From an uncultured Alphaproteobacteria bacterium (GTDB lineage: Bacteria > Pseudomonadota > Alphaproteobacteria > Parvibaculales > Parvibaculaceae), in the NCBI GenBank assembly GCA_903889655.1, contig CAISYL010000203.1, positions 1-39,951 on the forward strand: a stretch of DNA of 39,951 nucleotides. The letters run 5' to 3'. The notes below the pieces were generated by a model that saw nothing but the letters and a program-made list of their open reading frames with translations, was not told the origin of the DNA and did not search any database. The position numbers and the translations under genes are program-made. Positions 1 through 8,522 of this stretch are shown piece by piece. Positions within the stretch are counted from its first letter, which is position 1; each line of letters starts with the position of its first letter.

Positions 1-1
1 C

Positions 2-34
2 AAAAAGGCGTCGCCATCGGCGACGCCTTTTCCT
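2..34. terminator. Bidirectional intrinsic terminator
   Basis: A perfect 12-base-pair inverted repeat (4-15 with 19-30) closes on the three-base loop ATC. An A run stands on its left and a T-rich run on its right, so it reads as a Rho-independent terminator on both strands. On the minus strand it sits just past the phoD stop and ends that transcript. On the plus strand it would end a gene arriving from outside the window. Confidence 0.9.
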
Positions 35-50
35 TTTGCAGAATGCCTTG

Positions 51-1847
51 TCAGATTTTCTCGATCCGGCTCGTCGCGAAGCCGGGCGCGGGCGTGACGC
101 GGAAGTTGGCGAGCGCTGCCGCCTTGTAGGGCTTCGCCAGCGTCTCGACGGCGACGAATGCCGCTCTCGCTTCTGCCCGCGTCAGCGTCAGCAGGATGTA
201 ACCCTTGTCGCGCTGGCTGCAGAAGACGACCTCCTTGTTCTGTTCGACAAAGGTCCGGCCGAATTCGATGCCGGGAACGTAGTCTTCTTCCTGCGGGCTG
301 GTGATCGAACTGGTGCCGAATTCCGCCGCGACGAAAGTGCCGCTGTCGTCATGAAGTTCGTTGGCCCAGAAAGCATGGCTGTCGCCGGAAAAGACAATCA
401 CGTTGCCCGCCGCCGCCTTGATCGTGTCATAGGCGCGTTCGCGAGCGGCCGGGTATCCGTCCCATCCGTCGAGATCGTAGGGAATGTCGTAGGTATAGAG
501 ATCGACATAGGCGCGCGCCTTGTCTCTGATCCTTTCCGGCAGCGCCGCGATCGCCTTGTCCACGGCGGCGGCTCCCATCGTCTTCAGGACATTGGGGGCA
601 ACCGTCCGTGCCATCACGACCTGATTGCCGAGAAGCTGCCACGGACGTCCGGCCTCCGCCGAAGCGGCGATGGTCTGGGAGAGCCACTGTTCCTGCCGCA
701 CGCCGAGCATCTGGCGTTCGGGATTTGAAACGATGGCTTTGAGCGCTTCCGGATCGGGCCCGACGACATAGGGCGCCTCCGGCTTCCGGCCGCCCGCCGC
801 GTCGGCCAGAACTTTTGCCGTCACCGCCGCATCTGTCACGCGCTTGCGCGTTTCGGGCGTGTTGCCCTGATAGACGGCCATCGGAATATCGCCAGCGCGG
901 CCATGTTCGAGCTGATAGGAGCGCGCGACGAGCCGCGTCTCGACCATAATGAGATCGGCGAGATCGCCGAAACGGAAAGAGCGGTTGATCGCTTCGAAGG
1001 CGCGGCCCGGTTCCGGCTCGCGGATCGGCATCCATTCATAATAGGCCTTGAGCGCCGCCGCTTCTCGCGTGAGCCAGGACCCTTCGGTCTTCGGCTGGTG
1101 GTTTTCCGCACCGCCCATCCAGCTGTCGTTCGCGACCTCGTGATCGTCCCACACGCAGATCCAGGCGCAGCGCGCATGTGCGGCCTGAAGATCGGCATCG
1201 CGCTTGTAGAGCGCATGGCGCATCCGATAATCGGCGAGCGTCACCATCTCGTGCGGCGGCTCGGGAATGCGGCCGAGCTTGCGGCCGTTCTCCATGCCGT
1301 AGTCGTTTTCGCCGGCGCCGTATTCGTAGATGTAGTCGCCAAGTTCGACGACGGCATCGACGCGCGGCTGCGCCGCGATGTGGTGATAGGCGTTGAAATA
1401 GCCGTTCGGATAGAGCGAACAGGTGACGAAGGCGAGCACCACGTCCTCGACATGGCCGTCTGGCAGCGTTTTGACGCGTCCGATGGGCGAGATGGTCTTG
1501 CCCATATGAAAGCGATAGCGGTACTCGCGGCCCGGTTTCAGTCCCGCCGCATCGACCTTCACCGTATAGTCGCGCCACGGGCCGGTGCGGAACGTGCCGC
1601 GCGCGGCGATGTGCTTGAAGCCCTCATCCTCAGCGATCTCCCATTTGACGGAGAGGTCCGCGGCGCTTCCCTCGACCGGCGTCACCCGCGTCCAGAGCAC
1701 GGCGCGGTCCTGCAGCGGATCGCCGCTTGCCACGCCGTGAAGAAAGCTGACGCTCTGGTTCTGGGCGGGCTCTGCGGCAAAAGCGACGCCCGGTGCGGCG
1801 CTTCCAAGCGCCAGCAGGCCGAGCGCGCGGCGGCGGTCGATGTGCAT
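51..1847 (-). CDS. phoD: PhoD-family alkaline phosphatase/phosphodiesterase, Tat-exported
   Basis: Predicted secreted phosphatase that frees phosphate from organic phosphomonoesters or diesters in the periplasm. The protein has 598 residues. It begins with a twin-arginine signal (RRR at 5-7, then a hydrophobic stretch ending near AFA at 22-24), as expected for a metalloenzyme folded before export. The PhoD N-terminal domain follows (HGVASGDP near 37-44). Metallophosphatase motifs are visible: FVTCS with Cys143 at the place of the iron-ligating cysteine of PhoD, GDYIYEY near 170, WDDHE at 233-237 and GDSH at 488-491. The ATG is well placed, with GGAGAGGA upstream. The gene is last on its strand before the left-edge terminator and has a Pho-box-like repeat about 100 bases upstream. 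The family is clear; the exact substrate is not. Confidence 0.93.
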   Translation of the reverse strand: MHIDRRRALGLLALGSAAPGVAFAAEPAQNQSVSFLHGVASGDPLQDRAVLWTRVTPVEGSAADLSVKWEIAEDEGFKHIAARGTFRTGPWRDYTVKVDAAGLKPGREYRYRFHMGKTISPIGRVKTLPDGHVEDVVLAFVTCSLYPNGYFNAYHHIAAQPRVDAVVELGDYIYEYGAGENDYGMENGRKLGRIPEPPHEMVTLADYRMRHALYKRDADLQAAHARCAWICVWDDHEVANDSWMGGAENHQPKTEGSWLTREAAALKAYYEWMPIREPEPGRAFEAINRSFRFGDLADLIMVETRLVARSYQLEHGRAGDIPMAVYQGNTPETRKRVTDAAVTAKVLADAAGGRKPEAPYVVGPDPEALKAIVSNPERQMLGVRQEQWLSQTIAASAEAGRPWQLLGNQVVMARTVAPNVLKTMGAAAVDKAIAALPERIRDKARAYVDLYTYDIPYDLDGWDGYPAARERAYDTIKAAAGNVIVFSGDSHAFWANELHDDSGTFVAAEFGTSSITSPQEEDYVPGIEFGRTFVEQNKEVVFCSQRDKGYILLTLTRAEARAAFVAVETLAKPYKAAALANFRVTPAPGFATSRIEKI

Positions 1848-1948
1848 GAAATAATCCTCTCCGATGCGCGATCCGTCGATGCGCGGGGCTTGGTAGCGAG
1901 CGCGACATGCGCCCTACAGCTTCGATAGGAGAGGGGAGTGAAACCGCC

Positions 1949-1966
1949 GTGACATGGCGGCGACAA
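1949..1966 (-). promoter_or_regulatory. Candidate Pho box upstream of phoD
   Basis: On the minus strand this reads TTGTCGC-CGCC-ATGTCAC, two seven-base units with a shared TGTC core spaced 11 bases apart. That is the layout of PhoB sites (CTGTCAT-type direct repeats with four-base spacers). It lies about 100 bases upstream of the phoD start in a 155-base gap that otherwise shows no gene. The first unit is a poor match, so this is a candidate only. Confidence 0.4.
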
Positions 1967-2002
1967 ACATGTGAAGCGCGTATTGCGCGCCCGTTCTGCG
2001 TC

Positions 2003-2644
2003 TCAGACGCAGAAGTTGAGCGCCACAGAAATGCGCGGCCGCGTGCCGCGATAGGGCCTGACCGCATGTTCGAGCCAGGACGGGAAAAGCAGCATGGTCC
2101 CTGTCTTCGGAATAATGAAGTCCGATCCGCCGGCACTCAGGCAGCCCGGAATGTCGTATTTGACGCGCGGCGCATAGAAGGCCGGCAGAACGCCGCGCGG
2201 ATCGGACGCCTCGAATTCGCCGCCGCTCTTTTCGTCGCCGGCATCGACCCAGTAGACCGCCGACCAGAAGGCGGCTGGATGATGGTGCATCTTGTTGGCG
2301 TCGCCTGTACGGTTGACGTTCGCCCAGGCATTGATCTTCCAGACCGGCGGCTTGCGGATGAATTCGCTATCTGTCTGCACGGCGGTCAGGCTGTTCGCCA
2401 GTTCCGTCGCCAGCGCGGTCAGCCGTGCGCCGGCCTCGCCGCTCCATGCGGCGAAGTCGTCATTCGACTGCCAGCCGCCATCATTGCTGCGCAGAACGCC
2501 TTCGGCGGCATCGGCCCGCGCGAGGATGATGGCGCCGAGTTCGGCATTGAGCGTTTCCGCGCCCACGACAGGCGCGATCGCGACCGGCGTCGGAAAGAGC
2601 GGGCGGATTTCGAAACGGGCCGGATCGAATTGCGGTTCGCTCAT
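2003..2644 (-). CDS. Putative 2OG-Fe(II) oxygenase (TIGR02466-like)
   Basis: Resembles the TIGR02466/PF13759 group of putative 2-oxoglutarate- and iron-dependent oxygenases; its substrate is unknown. The 213-residue protein has a double-stranded-beta-helix signature: a His cluster at 120-122 (KMHHHP), then SAVYWVD, GGEFEASDPR near 141-150, His193 in SWLEH, and an arginine near 204 in RPRISVALNF that would bind 2-oxoglutarate. I chose the ATG at 2644 because it has an AGGACAGG-like ribosome site. The longer start at 2695 has none and would run into the preceding nitroreductase gene. It is third in a same-strand series after the acyl-CoA dehydrogenase and nitroreductase. Iron ligands are assigned by pattern, not by alignment. 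Confidence 0.8.
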   Translation of the reverse strand: MSEPQFDPARFEIRPLFPTPVAIAPVVGAETLNAELGAIILARADAAEGVLRSNDGGWQSNDDFAAWSGEAGARLTALATELANSLTAVQTDSEFIRKPPVWKINAWANVNRTGDANKMHHHPAAFWSAVYWVDAGDEKSGGEFEASDPRGVLPAFYAPRVKYDIPGCLSAGGSDFIIPKTGTMLLFPSWLEHAVRPYRGTRPRISVALNFCV

Positions 2645-2681
2645 CGGCGACCTGTCCTGTTCTCTACTCGAAGCCGGCTCT

Positions 2682-3353
2682 TCACTCGAAGCCATGAAAC
2701 GTCGCGAAGCTCGATACCGGCTCGCGTTCGGAGACGAGTGTATTCACCGGCGCGTTTTCGTCGGCGAAGCCGAGCGACATGCCGCAGATAATATACTCGT
2801 CTTCCGGCACGCCGAGAATGCGGCGCGTCGCCGTCCAGTAATTGTTCCACGCGCCTTGTGCACAGGTGTCGAGCCCGCGCGCCTTTGCCGCCAGCATGAT
2901 CGATTGCATCAGCATGCCGATGTCGAGGAAGCTCATCGCGTCGAGATCCTTGTCGATCGTGAAGATGAGGCCGACCGGTGCGTCGAAGAACTGGTAGTTG
3001 CGGCCCCATTGCCGCCAGTTCGCGGTCTGGTCGCCCTTCGGAATCCCGAGCAGCGAATACATGTCCTTGCCGAGTTTCCGCATGCGGGATGTGTAAGGCT
3101 CCTTGCGCTTCGACGTGCGCGGAAATTCGGCGCTGGCATCGGAAGGCTGCGTCTCGCGGTGGGCGAGAACTTCCTCTTCGAGGCGGCGGCGCACGTCGCC
3201 CGCGACCACATGGACTTTCCAGGGCTGGATATTGGTGCCCGACGGGGCCAATGACGCGATTTCGAGAATTTCGGTCACAAGGTCCAGCGGCACGGGATCG
3301 GGCTTGAAGGCGCGCACGGACTTTCGGGCGCGCAACACGTCGTCGATATGCAT
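2682..3353 (-). CDS. Nitroreductase-family FMN oxidoreductase
   Basis: Predicted FMN-dependent NAD(P)H oxidoreductase of the nitroreductase superfamily, which reduces nitroaromatics, quinones or enones in the cytoplasm. The 223-residue protein starts with the usual phosphate-binding RxSxRxF element (RKSVRAF, 10-16), followed by APSGTNIQPWKVHVV (36-50), which lines the flavin in this family. The C-terminal ICGMSLGFAD matches the usual glycine-rich end. The start ATG has a GGAA element upstream. It lies 78 bases after the acyl-CoA dehydrogenase gene and 37 bases before the oxygenase gene, so the three may share a transcript. The physiological substrate cannot be read from the sequence. Confidence 0.9.
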   Translation of the reverse strand: MHIDDVLRARKSVRAFKPDPVPLDLVTEILEIASLAPSGTNIQPWKVHVVAGDVRRRLEEEVLAHRETQPSDASAEFPRTSKRKEPYTSRMRKLGKDMYSLLGIPKGDQTANWRQWGRNYQFFDAPVGLIFTIDKDLDAMSFLDIGMLMQSIMLAAKARGLDTCAQGAWNNYWTATRRILGVPEDEYIICGMSLGFADENAPVNTLVSEREPVSSFATFHGFE

Positions 3354-3431
3354 GAGTGGGTTCCGGTTAGGAGCGATGCCCGAGTTCTAGCAGGCGAAGG
3401 CGCGGCGGGTGAAGGGCCTGGAGTCCGAAGC

Positions 3432-4667
3432 TCAGAGCCCCAGCACCGCCTTCGCCATGATGTTGCGCTGGATTTCGTTGGTGCCGGCATAGATCGAACC
3501 GGCCCGGTCGTTGAGATATTTTGCTGCGACCGGCCAGCTGTGCCGCGGGCCGACCGGCGTCGCGTTGCCCGTCGGCGGCGTGAAACCGGGCACCGGCCCG
3601 CCGGGACGCGTCGCCTGCGGCTGATAGGGCAGCGCATAGGCGGCGACAGCTTCGAGCGCGAGCTCGGTCAGCCGCTGCGAAACCTCGGTGCCGCGCGTCT
3701 TCAGCAGCGAGGATTCGGCGCCCGGCGCATCGCCGTGGCTGAGCGCCGACATGATGCGATGCTCGGTGAATTCCAGCGCGGTGATTTCGACTTCCGCGGC
3801 GGTGAGCTTGTCGGCAAAATCCGGATCGTCGATCAACCGCGCGCCATTCGAGTTGCTCTCGCCCCCGGCCATCGCCCGGATGCGGCGGAGCCGCGTATGC
3901 AGACCCGGGGCATAGGCGTGGCCGCCGCGTTCGAACTGCATGAGATACTTCGCGACCGTCCAACCCTCGCCGACCTTGCCGACGACATTCGCCTTCGGAA
4001 CCCTGACGTCGGTGAAGAACACCTGGTTCTGGATGTGCTCGCCCGAGAGCATCACCAGCGGCTCGACCTTGACCCCGGGCGTTTCCATGTCGATCAGCAG
4101 GAAGGTGATGCCGCGCTGGGGAATGTCTTCCTTCGAGGTGCGCACGAGATTGAAGATGCGGTTGGCGTAGTTCGCGTGGGTGGTCCAGATCTTCGATCCA
4201 TTGCAGAGAAAATGATCGCCCATGTCGACGGCGCTCATCTTCAGGCTGGCGAGATCGGAGCCGGACCCGGGCTCCGAATAGCCCTGACACCAGAAGTCGG
4301 CGCCGCTCAGGATGCGCGGCAGATAGAAGGCCTTCTGTTCCGACGTGCCATAGCCGATCAGCACCGGCCCGCACATGCCAAGGCCCATCGGCGAGAGTGC
4401 CGGCGCGCCGGCCGATGAAAGCTCGCTGGCGAAGATGTAATGCTGCATCACCGACCAGTCGCAGCCGCCATATTCGACCGGCCAAGCGGGCGCGACCCAG
4501 CCCTTCTCATGGAGTGCAGCATGCCAGCGCATCGTCGTCTCGTAATCGGCGTAGACGCTGGTCATGAGCTCTCCTGCGGCACGCAGATCGGGCGTCAGCT
4601 TCTCGTCGAGAAAACGCCGTATTTCGTCGCGGAAGGCGGTATCCCGCGCGCTCAACGACAGGTTCAT
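3432..4667 (-). CDS. Acyl-CoA dehydrogenase (FadE-like, PimC-like)
   Basis: FAD-dependent enzyme that would introduce a trans-2,3 double bond into an acyl-CoA and pass electrons to electron-transfer flavoprotein. The 411-residue protein has the three acyl-CoA dehydrogenase domains. The helical N-terminal part holds VAPAWPVEYGG; the middle beta domain holds GYSEPGSGSDLASL and GSKIWTTHA, the flavin and substrate loop; the helical C-terminal domain ends in SIYAGTNEIQRNIMAK, the conserved FAD-contact motif. The overall style resembles large subunits of the pimeloyl-CoA dehydrogenase type, but no small-subunit partner is next to it. It is first of a minus-strand series and divergent from the MFS gene. 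Substrate chain length is unknown. Confidence 0.9.
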   Translation of the reverse strand: MNLSLSARDTAFRDEIRRFLDEKLTPDLRAAGELMTSVYADYETTMRWHAALHEKGWVAPAWPVEYGGCDWSVMQHYIFASELSSAGAPALSPMGLGMCGPVLIGYGTSEQKAFYLPRILSGADFWCQGYSEPGSGSDLASLKMSAVDMGDHFLCNGSKIWTTHANYANRIFNLVRTSKEDIPQRGITFLLIDMETPGVKVEPLVMLSGEHIQNQVFFTDVRVPKANVVGKVGEGWTVAKYLMQFERGGHAYAPGLHTRLRRIRAMAGGESNSNGARLIDDPDFADKLTAAEVEITALEFTEHRIMSALSHGDAPGAESSLLKTRGTEVSQRLTELALEAVAAYALPYQPQATRPGGPVPGFTPPTGNATPVGPRHSWPVAAKYLNDRAGSIYAGTNEIQRNIMAKAVLGL

Positions 4668-4838
4668 GATGATCTCCCCTTTATCGAAATGGCTTTTTCC
4701 GCGAGGTTAGGCCAGCCGGACAGGATGACAAGCGGCGTTCGGCACGCGCCTTCGCACAAAAAATTGATTGCCCCATTGGCGACGCAGCGTAATTCACGTA
4801 AATGAGGCTGACTTTAAAAAGGCCCGACAGAGGCCCCT

Positions 4839-6191
4839 ATGACGACAGAGGAAAACGCCGTGGCGGTAGCGCCGTCCACCGGCAGCCCGGCATCCGCATT
4901 CGGTGAGAGCATCACCACGCCCGCCGAGCGAAAGCGCGCCTTCCAGATACTTTTTCTCTGCCAGCTCGCCGGCGGCATGGGGCAGACGCTCGTCTATGCC
5001 GTGATGCCGCCTATCGCGCGCCGCCTCGGCATGAGCGAGTTCGAGACGACGATGATCTATTCGCTATCGTCGCTGCTCTGGATCGTGACGAGTCCCTTCT
5101 GGGGCCGGCGCAGCGACATGGTCGGCCGCAAGCCGATCATGATGGTGGGTCTTCTCGCCTTCGCGATCTCGACCACGATCTTCGCCTGCCTGGTGCTCAT
5201 CGGCCTGCAGGGCTGGGTCAGGGTGGGGATCCTCTTCCCGATGCTGCTCGTCGCGCGTTCGATCTTCGGCGGCCTCGGCTCGGGCAACGGTTCGGCCGCG
5301 CAGGCCTATGTCGCCGACAGAACGACGCGCTCGGAGCGCGCTTCCGGTGTCGCCTCGCTTGGCGCCGCCTTCGGCATCGGCACGGCGATCGGTCCGGGCG
5401 TGGCTGCCGCCTTCGCGGTCATCCATGTCGTCGCGCCCTTCTTCGCGGTCGCGGCGCTCGCCTATGTCAGCGCCGGGCTCATCTGGTTCTTCCTGCCCGA
5501 ACGGACGAAGCCGTCCCACCGCGTCTCCGAAAAGAAGGGCAAGAATACCGGCCTCAAATGGTATGACCGCCGCGCGCTGCCCTGGGTCGCGGTCAGCGTC
5601 ACGCTGAGCTTCGCGCAATCCATCGTGATGCAGCTCTGCGCCTTCTATTTCATCGACATGCTGCATCTGAAGCTCGAGGACGCGACGCAGATGGTCAGCG
5701 TCGGCCTGATGGCAATGGCGATGGCCGCGCTCTTCGCGCAGATCGGCCTTATCCAGCGCTTCAATCTTTCGGTGCAATGGCTGTTGCGCTGGGGCGCGAT
5801 CATTACGATCTTCTCGTTCATCGGTCTGATCGCCGGTTTCTCTTATGGCATTCTGGTGACTGCGCTGACGCTGTCGGGCCTCGGCTTCGGCTTGCTGCGT
5901 CCGGGCTTGCAGGCGGGGGCCTCGCTTTCCGTCTCGCATCGCGATCAGGGCGCGATGGCGGGCTTCATCGCCGGCACCTCGGCGACGGGCATGATCCTCA
6001 CGCCCTTCATTTTCCTGAACTCGTTCATCGGCTACAACGTCTATGAGCGGATGCATCAGGCGCCGTTCATCGTCGGCGCGCTGCTCGTGACCGGTATTCT
6101 GGCTTTCGCCTTCTTCCACCCGACCATGCGCGGGCTGAACCAGGCGGCCGACGATCACGAAGACGAAGAGGAAGGCATCGGCCTTCAATAG
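4839..6191 (+). CDS. MFS transporter, TetA-like drug:proton antiporter family
   Basis: Predicted inner-membrane major facilitator of 450 residues with about twelve membrane segments. After a hydrophilic N-terminus comes the first helix (LFLCQLAGGMGQTLVYAVM). The family motif A between helices 2 and 3 is intact as WGRRSDMVGRKPIM (residues near 87-100). A short basic central loop (SEKKGKNTGLKWYDRR) separates the two halves, and the acidic tail DDHEDEEEG is cytoplasmic. Motif A and length suggest export of a small molecule or drug by proton antiport; the substrate is not predictable. The ATG follows GAGG. It is divergent from the acyl-CoA dehydrogenase gene across a 171-base gap with no other gene, and converges on the small membrane gene with only 6 bases between them. 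Confidence 0.9.
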   Translation: MTTEENAVAVAPSTGSPASAFGESITTPAERKRAFQILFLCQLAGGMGQTLVYAVMPPIARRLGMSEFETTMIYSLSSLLWIVTSPFWGRRSDMVGRKPIMMVGLLAFAISTTIFACLVLIGLQGWVRVGILFPMLLVARSIFGGLGSGNGSAAQAYVADRTTRSERASGVASLGAAFGIGTAIGPGVAAAFAVIHVVAPFFAVAALAYVSAGLIWFFLPERTKPSHRVSEKKGKNTGLKWYDRRALPWVAVSVTLSFAQSIVMQLCAFYFIDMLHLKLEDATQMVSVGLMAMAMAALFAQIGLIQRFNLSVQWLLRWGAIITIFSFIGLIAGFSYGILVTALTLSGLGFGLLRPGLQAGASLSVSHRDQGAMAGFIAGTSATGMILTPFIFLNSFIGYNVYERMHQAPFIVGALLVTGILAFAFFHPTMRGLNQAADDHEDEEEGIGLQ

Positions 6192-6197
6192 CAGATG

Positions 6198-6419
6198 TCA
6201 GTAAGACCTCTGCTGGGGCGATGCGCCGACGAGCGTCAGCAAATGCGCGCCCATCAGCATGACCACGACCAGCACGAGAAAGAGAAGCGGCGTCGTCGGG
6301 ACGAGACGCACCTTGCCGAATTCGCGCGGGCGCCGTTCGAGCCAGAGAAGCAGGACGCCGACGGCGACGCTCGCCGCGAGAATGGCAAGCGTCATCGGCA
6401 GCGGAAGAACATCTTCCAT
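6198..6419 (-). CDS. Small two-segment membrane protein, unknown function
   Basis: A 73-residue protein that I do not recognise as a named family. It has two hydrophobic stretches, MTLAILAASVAVGVLLLWL near the N-terminus and LLFLVLVVVMLMGAHLLTL near the C-terminus, joined by a short basic loop (ERRPREFGKVR). That suggests a hairpin in the inner membrane. The ATG at 6419 was chosen over an upstream start because GGAG stands in front of it and it begins 2 bases after the stop of the hydrolase gene, which implies translational coupling. It is probably co-transcribed with that hydrolase. Nothing indicates its role. Confidence 0.75.
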   Translation of the reverse strand: MEDVLPLPMTLAILAASVAVGVLLLWLERRPREFGKVRLVPTTPLLFLVLVVVMLMGAHLLTLVGASPQQRSY

Positions 6420-6421
6420 CG

Positions 6422-7420
6422 TCAGCTCCGTCCGAGCGCACCTTCCGCTTCCCATTGCGCCATCAGCCCCGCAACGGCGCCGGCGAAAGCATGAGGCTGG
6501 TCGAGCATGATGTGATGCTGCGCGCCCGGTATGGCGAAGACGGGTTTCTCTGGCGCGAGTTTGCGCAGGAAGGCGATGCTCTCCGGATCGTAGTCGCGGC
6601 TTTCGAGGCCGAACATCGTCGCGCCCTTGCAGGCAAGATTTTTATAGATGTCCGCGTGATCGCTGCCCATGCGCAAGCCGTTGAACATTTCGGCGTCGAA
6701 CTTCCATGTCCAACCTGCTTCCGTCGAAGGGCGACGTCCGGGATTGTCGCCGAGCTTCACCTCGCGAAGACTCAAGGCCCCGATGTAGTCGATGATGAAG
6801 CCGTTGGCGCAAGGCTGAAGCGGCGCAAGGCGGAAGCGCGCCCTGGCCGTCTCGAAGTCGGGATAGATGCGTGTCGGCCGGCGCAGCGGATCGTTGAGGA
6901 ACCACTCGCGCATGGTCTCGGGCGGACGCACGGTGAAGTCGGCGAGGATGATGCCGCCGAGCTTCTCGCCGTAATGCTTGCCGGCAATGAGCGTCACGAA
7001 GCCGCCGAAGGAATGTCCGACCACGACCGGCTTCGGCCCGAGGCCGGCGGCAAGCGCCACCTGGCCGATCTCATGCGCAAAGCTCTCGCGCACATAGGAT
7101 GTCCGCCAGTCGCTGTCGCCCATGCCGCCCAGATCCATGGCCGCGATGTTGTAGCGGTCGGTCAGCAGCGGCGCGATGAAGGAGAACCATTCGGCGTGGG
7201 CGCCATTGCCATGAACGAAGAGAATGCCCGGCCGCGCCGGGTCGTCATTGCCCCAGCGCAGATAATGAATGCTCGCGCCGTCGACGGTCAGACGCCGGCT
7301 CTCGCGCGGCGCAGCCAGCGCCTGCCGGAACCAGAGGGGCCGGTGCCGGACGATGTCCTCGTCCGGGATCGAGCGGACGGCCGGGTCCGTCAGATAGGTA
7401 TTGGGTTTTTCGTACGCCAT
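6422..7420 (-). CDS. Alpha/beta hydrolase
   Basis: Predicted cytoplasmic alpha/beta-hydrolase-fold enzyme of 332 residues, an esterase- or epoxide-hydrolase-like protein of unknown substrate. The oxyanion-hole motif HGNG (70-73), the nucleophile elbow GHSFG with Ser137, and a C-terminal GAQHHIML carrying the catalytic histidine are all visible. A cap region with several aromatic residues lies between. The start MAYEKPN at 7420 was preferred on protein homology style. An in-frame ATG at 7471 would add 17 residues; neither has a strong ribosome site. Its stop is 2 bases before the start of the small membrane protein, so the two form a unit. Confidence 0.87.
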   Translation of the reverse strand: MAYEKPNTYLTDPAVRSIPDEDIVRHRPLWFRQALAAPRESRRLTVDGASIHYLRWGNDDPARPGILFVHGNGAHAEWFSFIAPLLTDRYNIAAMDLGGMGDSDWRTSYVRESFAHEIGQVALAAGLGPKPVVVGHSFGGFVTLIAGKHYGEKLGGIILADFTVRPPETMREWFLNDPLRRPTRIYPDFETARARFRLAPLQPCANGFIIDYIGALSLREVKLGDNPGRRPSTEAGWTWKFDAEMFNGLRMGSDHADIYKNLACKGATMFGLESRDYDPESIAFLRKLAPEKPVFAIPGAQHHIMLDQPHAFAGAVAGLMAQWEAEGALGRS

Positions 7421-7560
7421 GGACTGAATTCTGTTCGGCGGGTGCCAAAATGACGCCCGCGCCATTTTCATGTTAAGGCATGATCTAGCCCGATTTTCGG
7501 GAGAGGGAAAGCGTCGGAAAGGTCCGCTTGGTCCGGTTCGGCCGGGGCTCAGCTTCCCGG

Positions 7561-7589
7561 TTGACAGGCGGGAGGCGGGCCCTTAGGTT
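7561..7589 (+). promoter_or_regulatory. Sigma-70-type promoter candidate for rpmJ
   Basis: A perfect TTGACA (7561-7566) is followed after 17 bases by TAGGTT, a moderate -10 element. It is correctly oriented and leaves a leader of about 90 bases before the rpmJ ATG at 7687. The rest of the 266-base gap between the hydrolase and rpmJ shows no gene. Confidence 0.55.
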
Positions 7590-7686
7590 CCGCGCCAATC
7601 CAAGGGCGCTCCGGGGGACCGGAGGCGGGGTCTTTATTGACCGATCGCAGAGCCCCTATCCGAGACAAAGCGCCCGAAGGTTTATC

Positions 7687-7812
7687 ATGAAGATCCGTAA
7701 CTCATTGAGATCGCTGCGTAATCGCCACCGCGACAACCGTCTCGTCCGGCGCAAGGGCCGCATCTACATCATCAACAAGACGAATCCCCGCTACAAGGCC
7801 CGTCAGGGCTAA
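7687..7812 (+). CDS. rpmJ: 50S ribosomal protein L36, zinc-free type
   Basis: Smallest protein of the large ribosomal subunit. The 41-residue sequence begins [17 protein letters not shown] and ends [13 protein letters not shown], the usual form in alphaproteobacteria. It contains no cysteine, so it is the C-minus variant that lacks the zinc ribbon of the classical 37- to 38-residue L36. The ATG has GAAGG six bases upstream. A longer reading in the same frame upstream is not supported, because it would run through the promoter region. It stands alone between its own promoter and a terminator. Confidence 0.96.
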   Translation: MKIRNSLRSLRNRHRDNRLVRRKGRIYIINKTNPRYKARQG

Positions 7813-7860
7813 AGCAGGGATTGGACGCATGGCCCCGGAGGCTGGCGTCTGAGATCGAGC

Positions 7861-7897
7861 AAAGGCCGCGCCTCAAGGGTGCGGCCTTTTCGTTTTG
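7861..7897 (+). terminator. Intrinsic terminator after rpmJ
   Basis: AAAGGCCGCGCC and GGTGCGGCCTTT form a 12-pair stem with one G-T pair around a TCAA-type loop, followed by TTTTCGTTTT. The hairpin ends only 10 bases before the start codon of the first HAD gene, so the T tract abuts that gene's ribosome site. Confidence 0.85.
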
Positions 7898-7906
7898 GGG
7901 GAGGCG

Positions 7907-8518
7907 ATGAGCGGAATCGACACGGTGGTCTTCGACATCGGCAACGTGCTGATCGGCTGGGATCCGCGTCATCTCTACCGCAAGGTCTTTGCGACCGGGG
8001 ACGAGGTCGAGCATTTTCTGGCGAATGTCTGCACGCTCGACTGGCATCTGGCCCATGACTACGGCGTCTCCTTCGAGGAGAACGGCGCGAAGCTGAAAGC
8101 CCTTCACCCGGACCACGCCGACCTAATCGACATGTGGTCGCTCCGTTATCTCGAAATGATTCCCGGTCGGGTACCCGGCACGGCGGAATTGCTGCATGCG
8201 TTGGCCGATCGCGGCACCGTGCTTCACGGCCTCACCAACATGCCGGTGCCGGTTTTCGAAAAGCTGACCGAGCTCTATCCCGAGCTTCGGCGTTTCGGCA
8301 CTACGGTCGTCTCCGGCGCCGAAGGCGTCGTGAAGCCCGATCCGCGCATCTTCGAAATCCTGATCGAGCGGACGGGGCTCGCGCCGGAGCGCGTGCTCTT
8401 CATCGACGACTCGCGCCGCAACGTCGAAGCGGCGGCATCGCTCGGCTTCCGCACGCACCATTTTCAGCATGCCGAGGGACTGAGGGAAGACCTCGCCGCA
8501 CGCGGCCTCATCGGGTGA
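7907..8518 (+). CDS. HAD-superfamily phosphatase (first of a tandem pair)
   Basis: Predicted cytoplasmic phosphatase of 203 residues in HAD subfamily IA, closest in style to YihX-type sugar-phosphate phosphatases. Motif I is VVFDIGNVLIGWDP with the nucleophile Asp10. The second aspartate of the common DxD is replaced by glycine, as in YihX. Motif II is LTNMP, motif III is the lysine of VVKPDP, and motif IV is the acidic pair in LFIDDS. The ATG at 7907 was chosen because GGGGGAGG precedes it; a TTG at 7895 lies in the terminator tail. The second HAD gene starts 4 bases after its stop. Substrate is unknown; glucose 1-phosphate is possible by family resemblance only. Confidence 0.88.
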   Translation: MSGIDTVVFDIGNVLIGWDPRHLYRKVFATGDEVEHFLANVCTLDWHLAHDYGVSFEENGAKLKALHPDHADLIDMWSLRYLEMIPGRVPGTAELLHALADRGTVLHGLTNMPVPVFEKLTELYPELRRFGTTVVSGAEGVVKPDPRIFEILIERTGLAPERVLFIDDSRRNVEAAASLGFRTHHFQHAEGLREDLAARGLIG

Positions 8519-8522
8519 CCGC

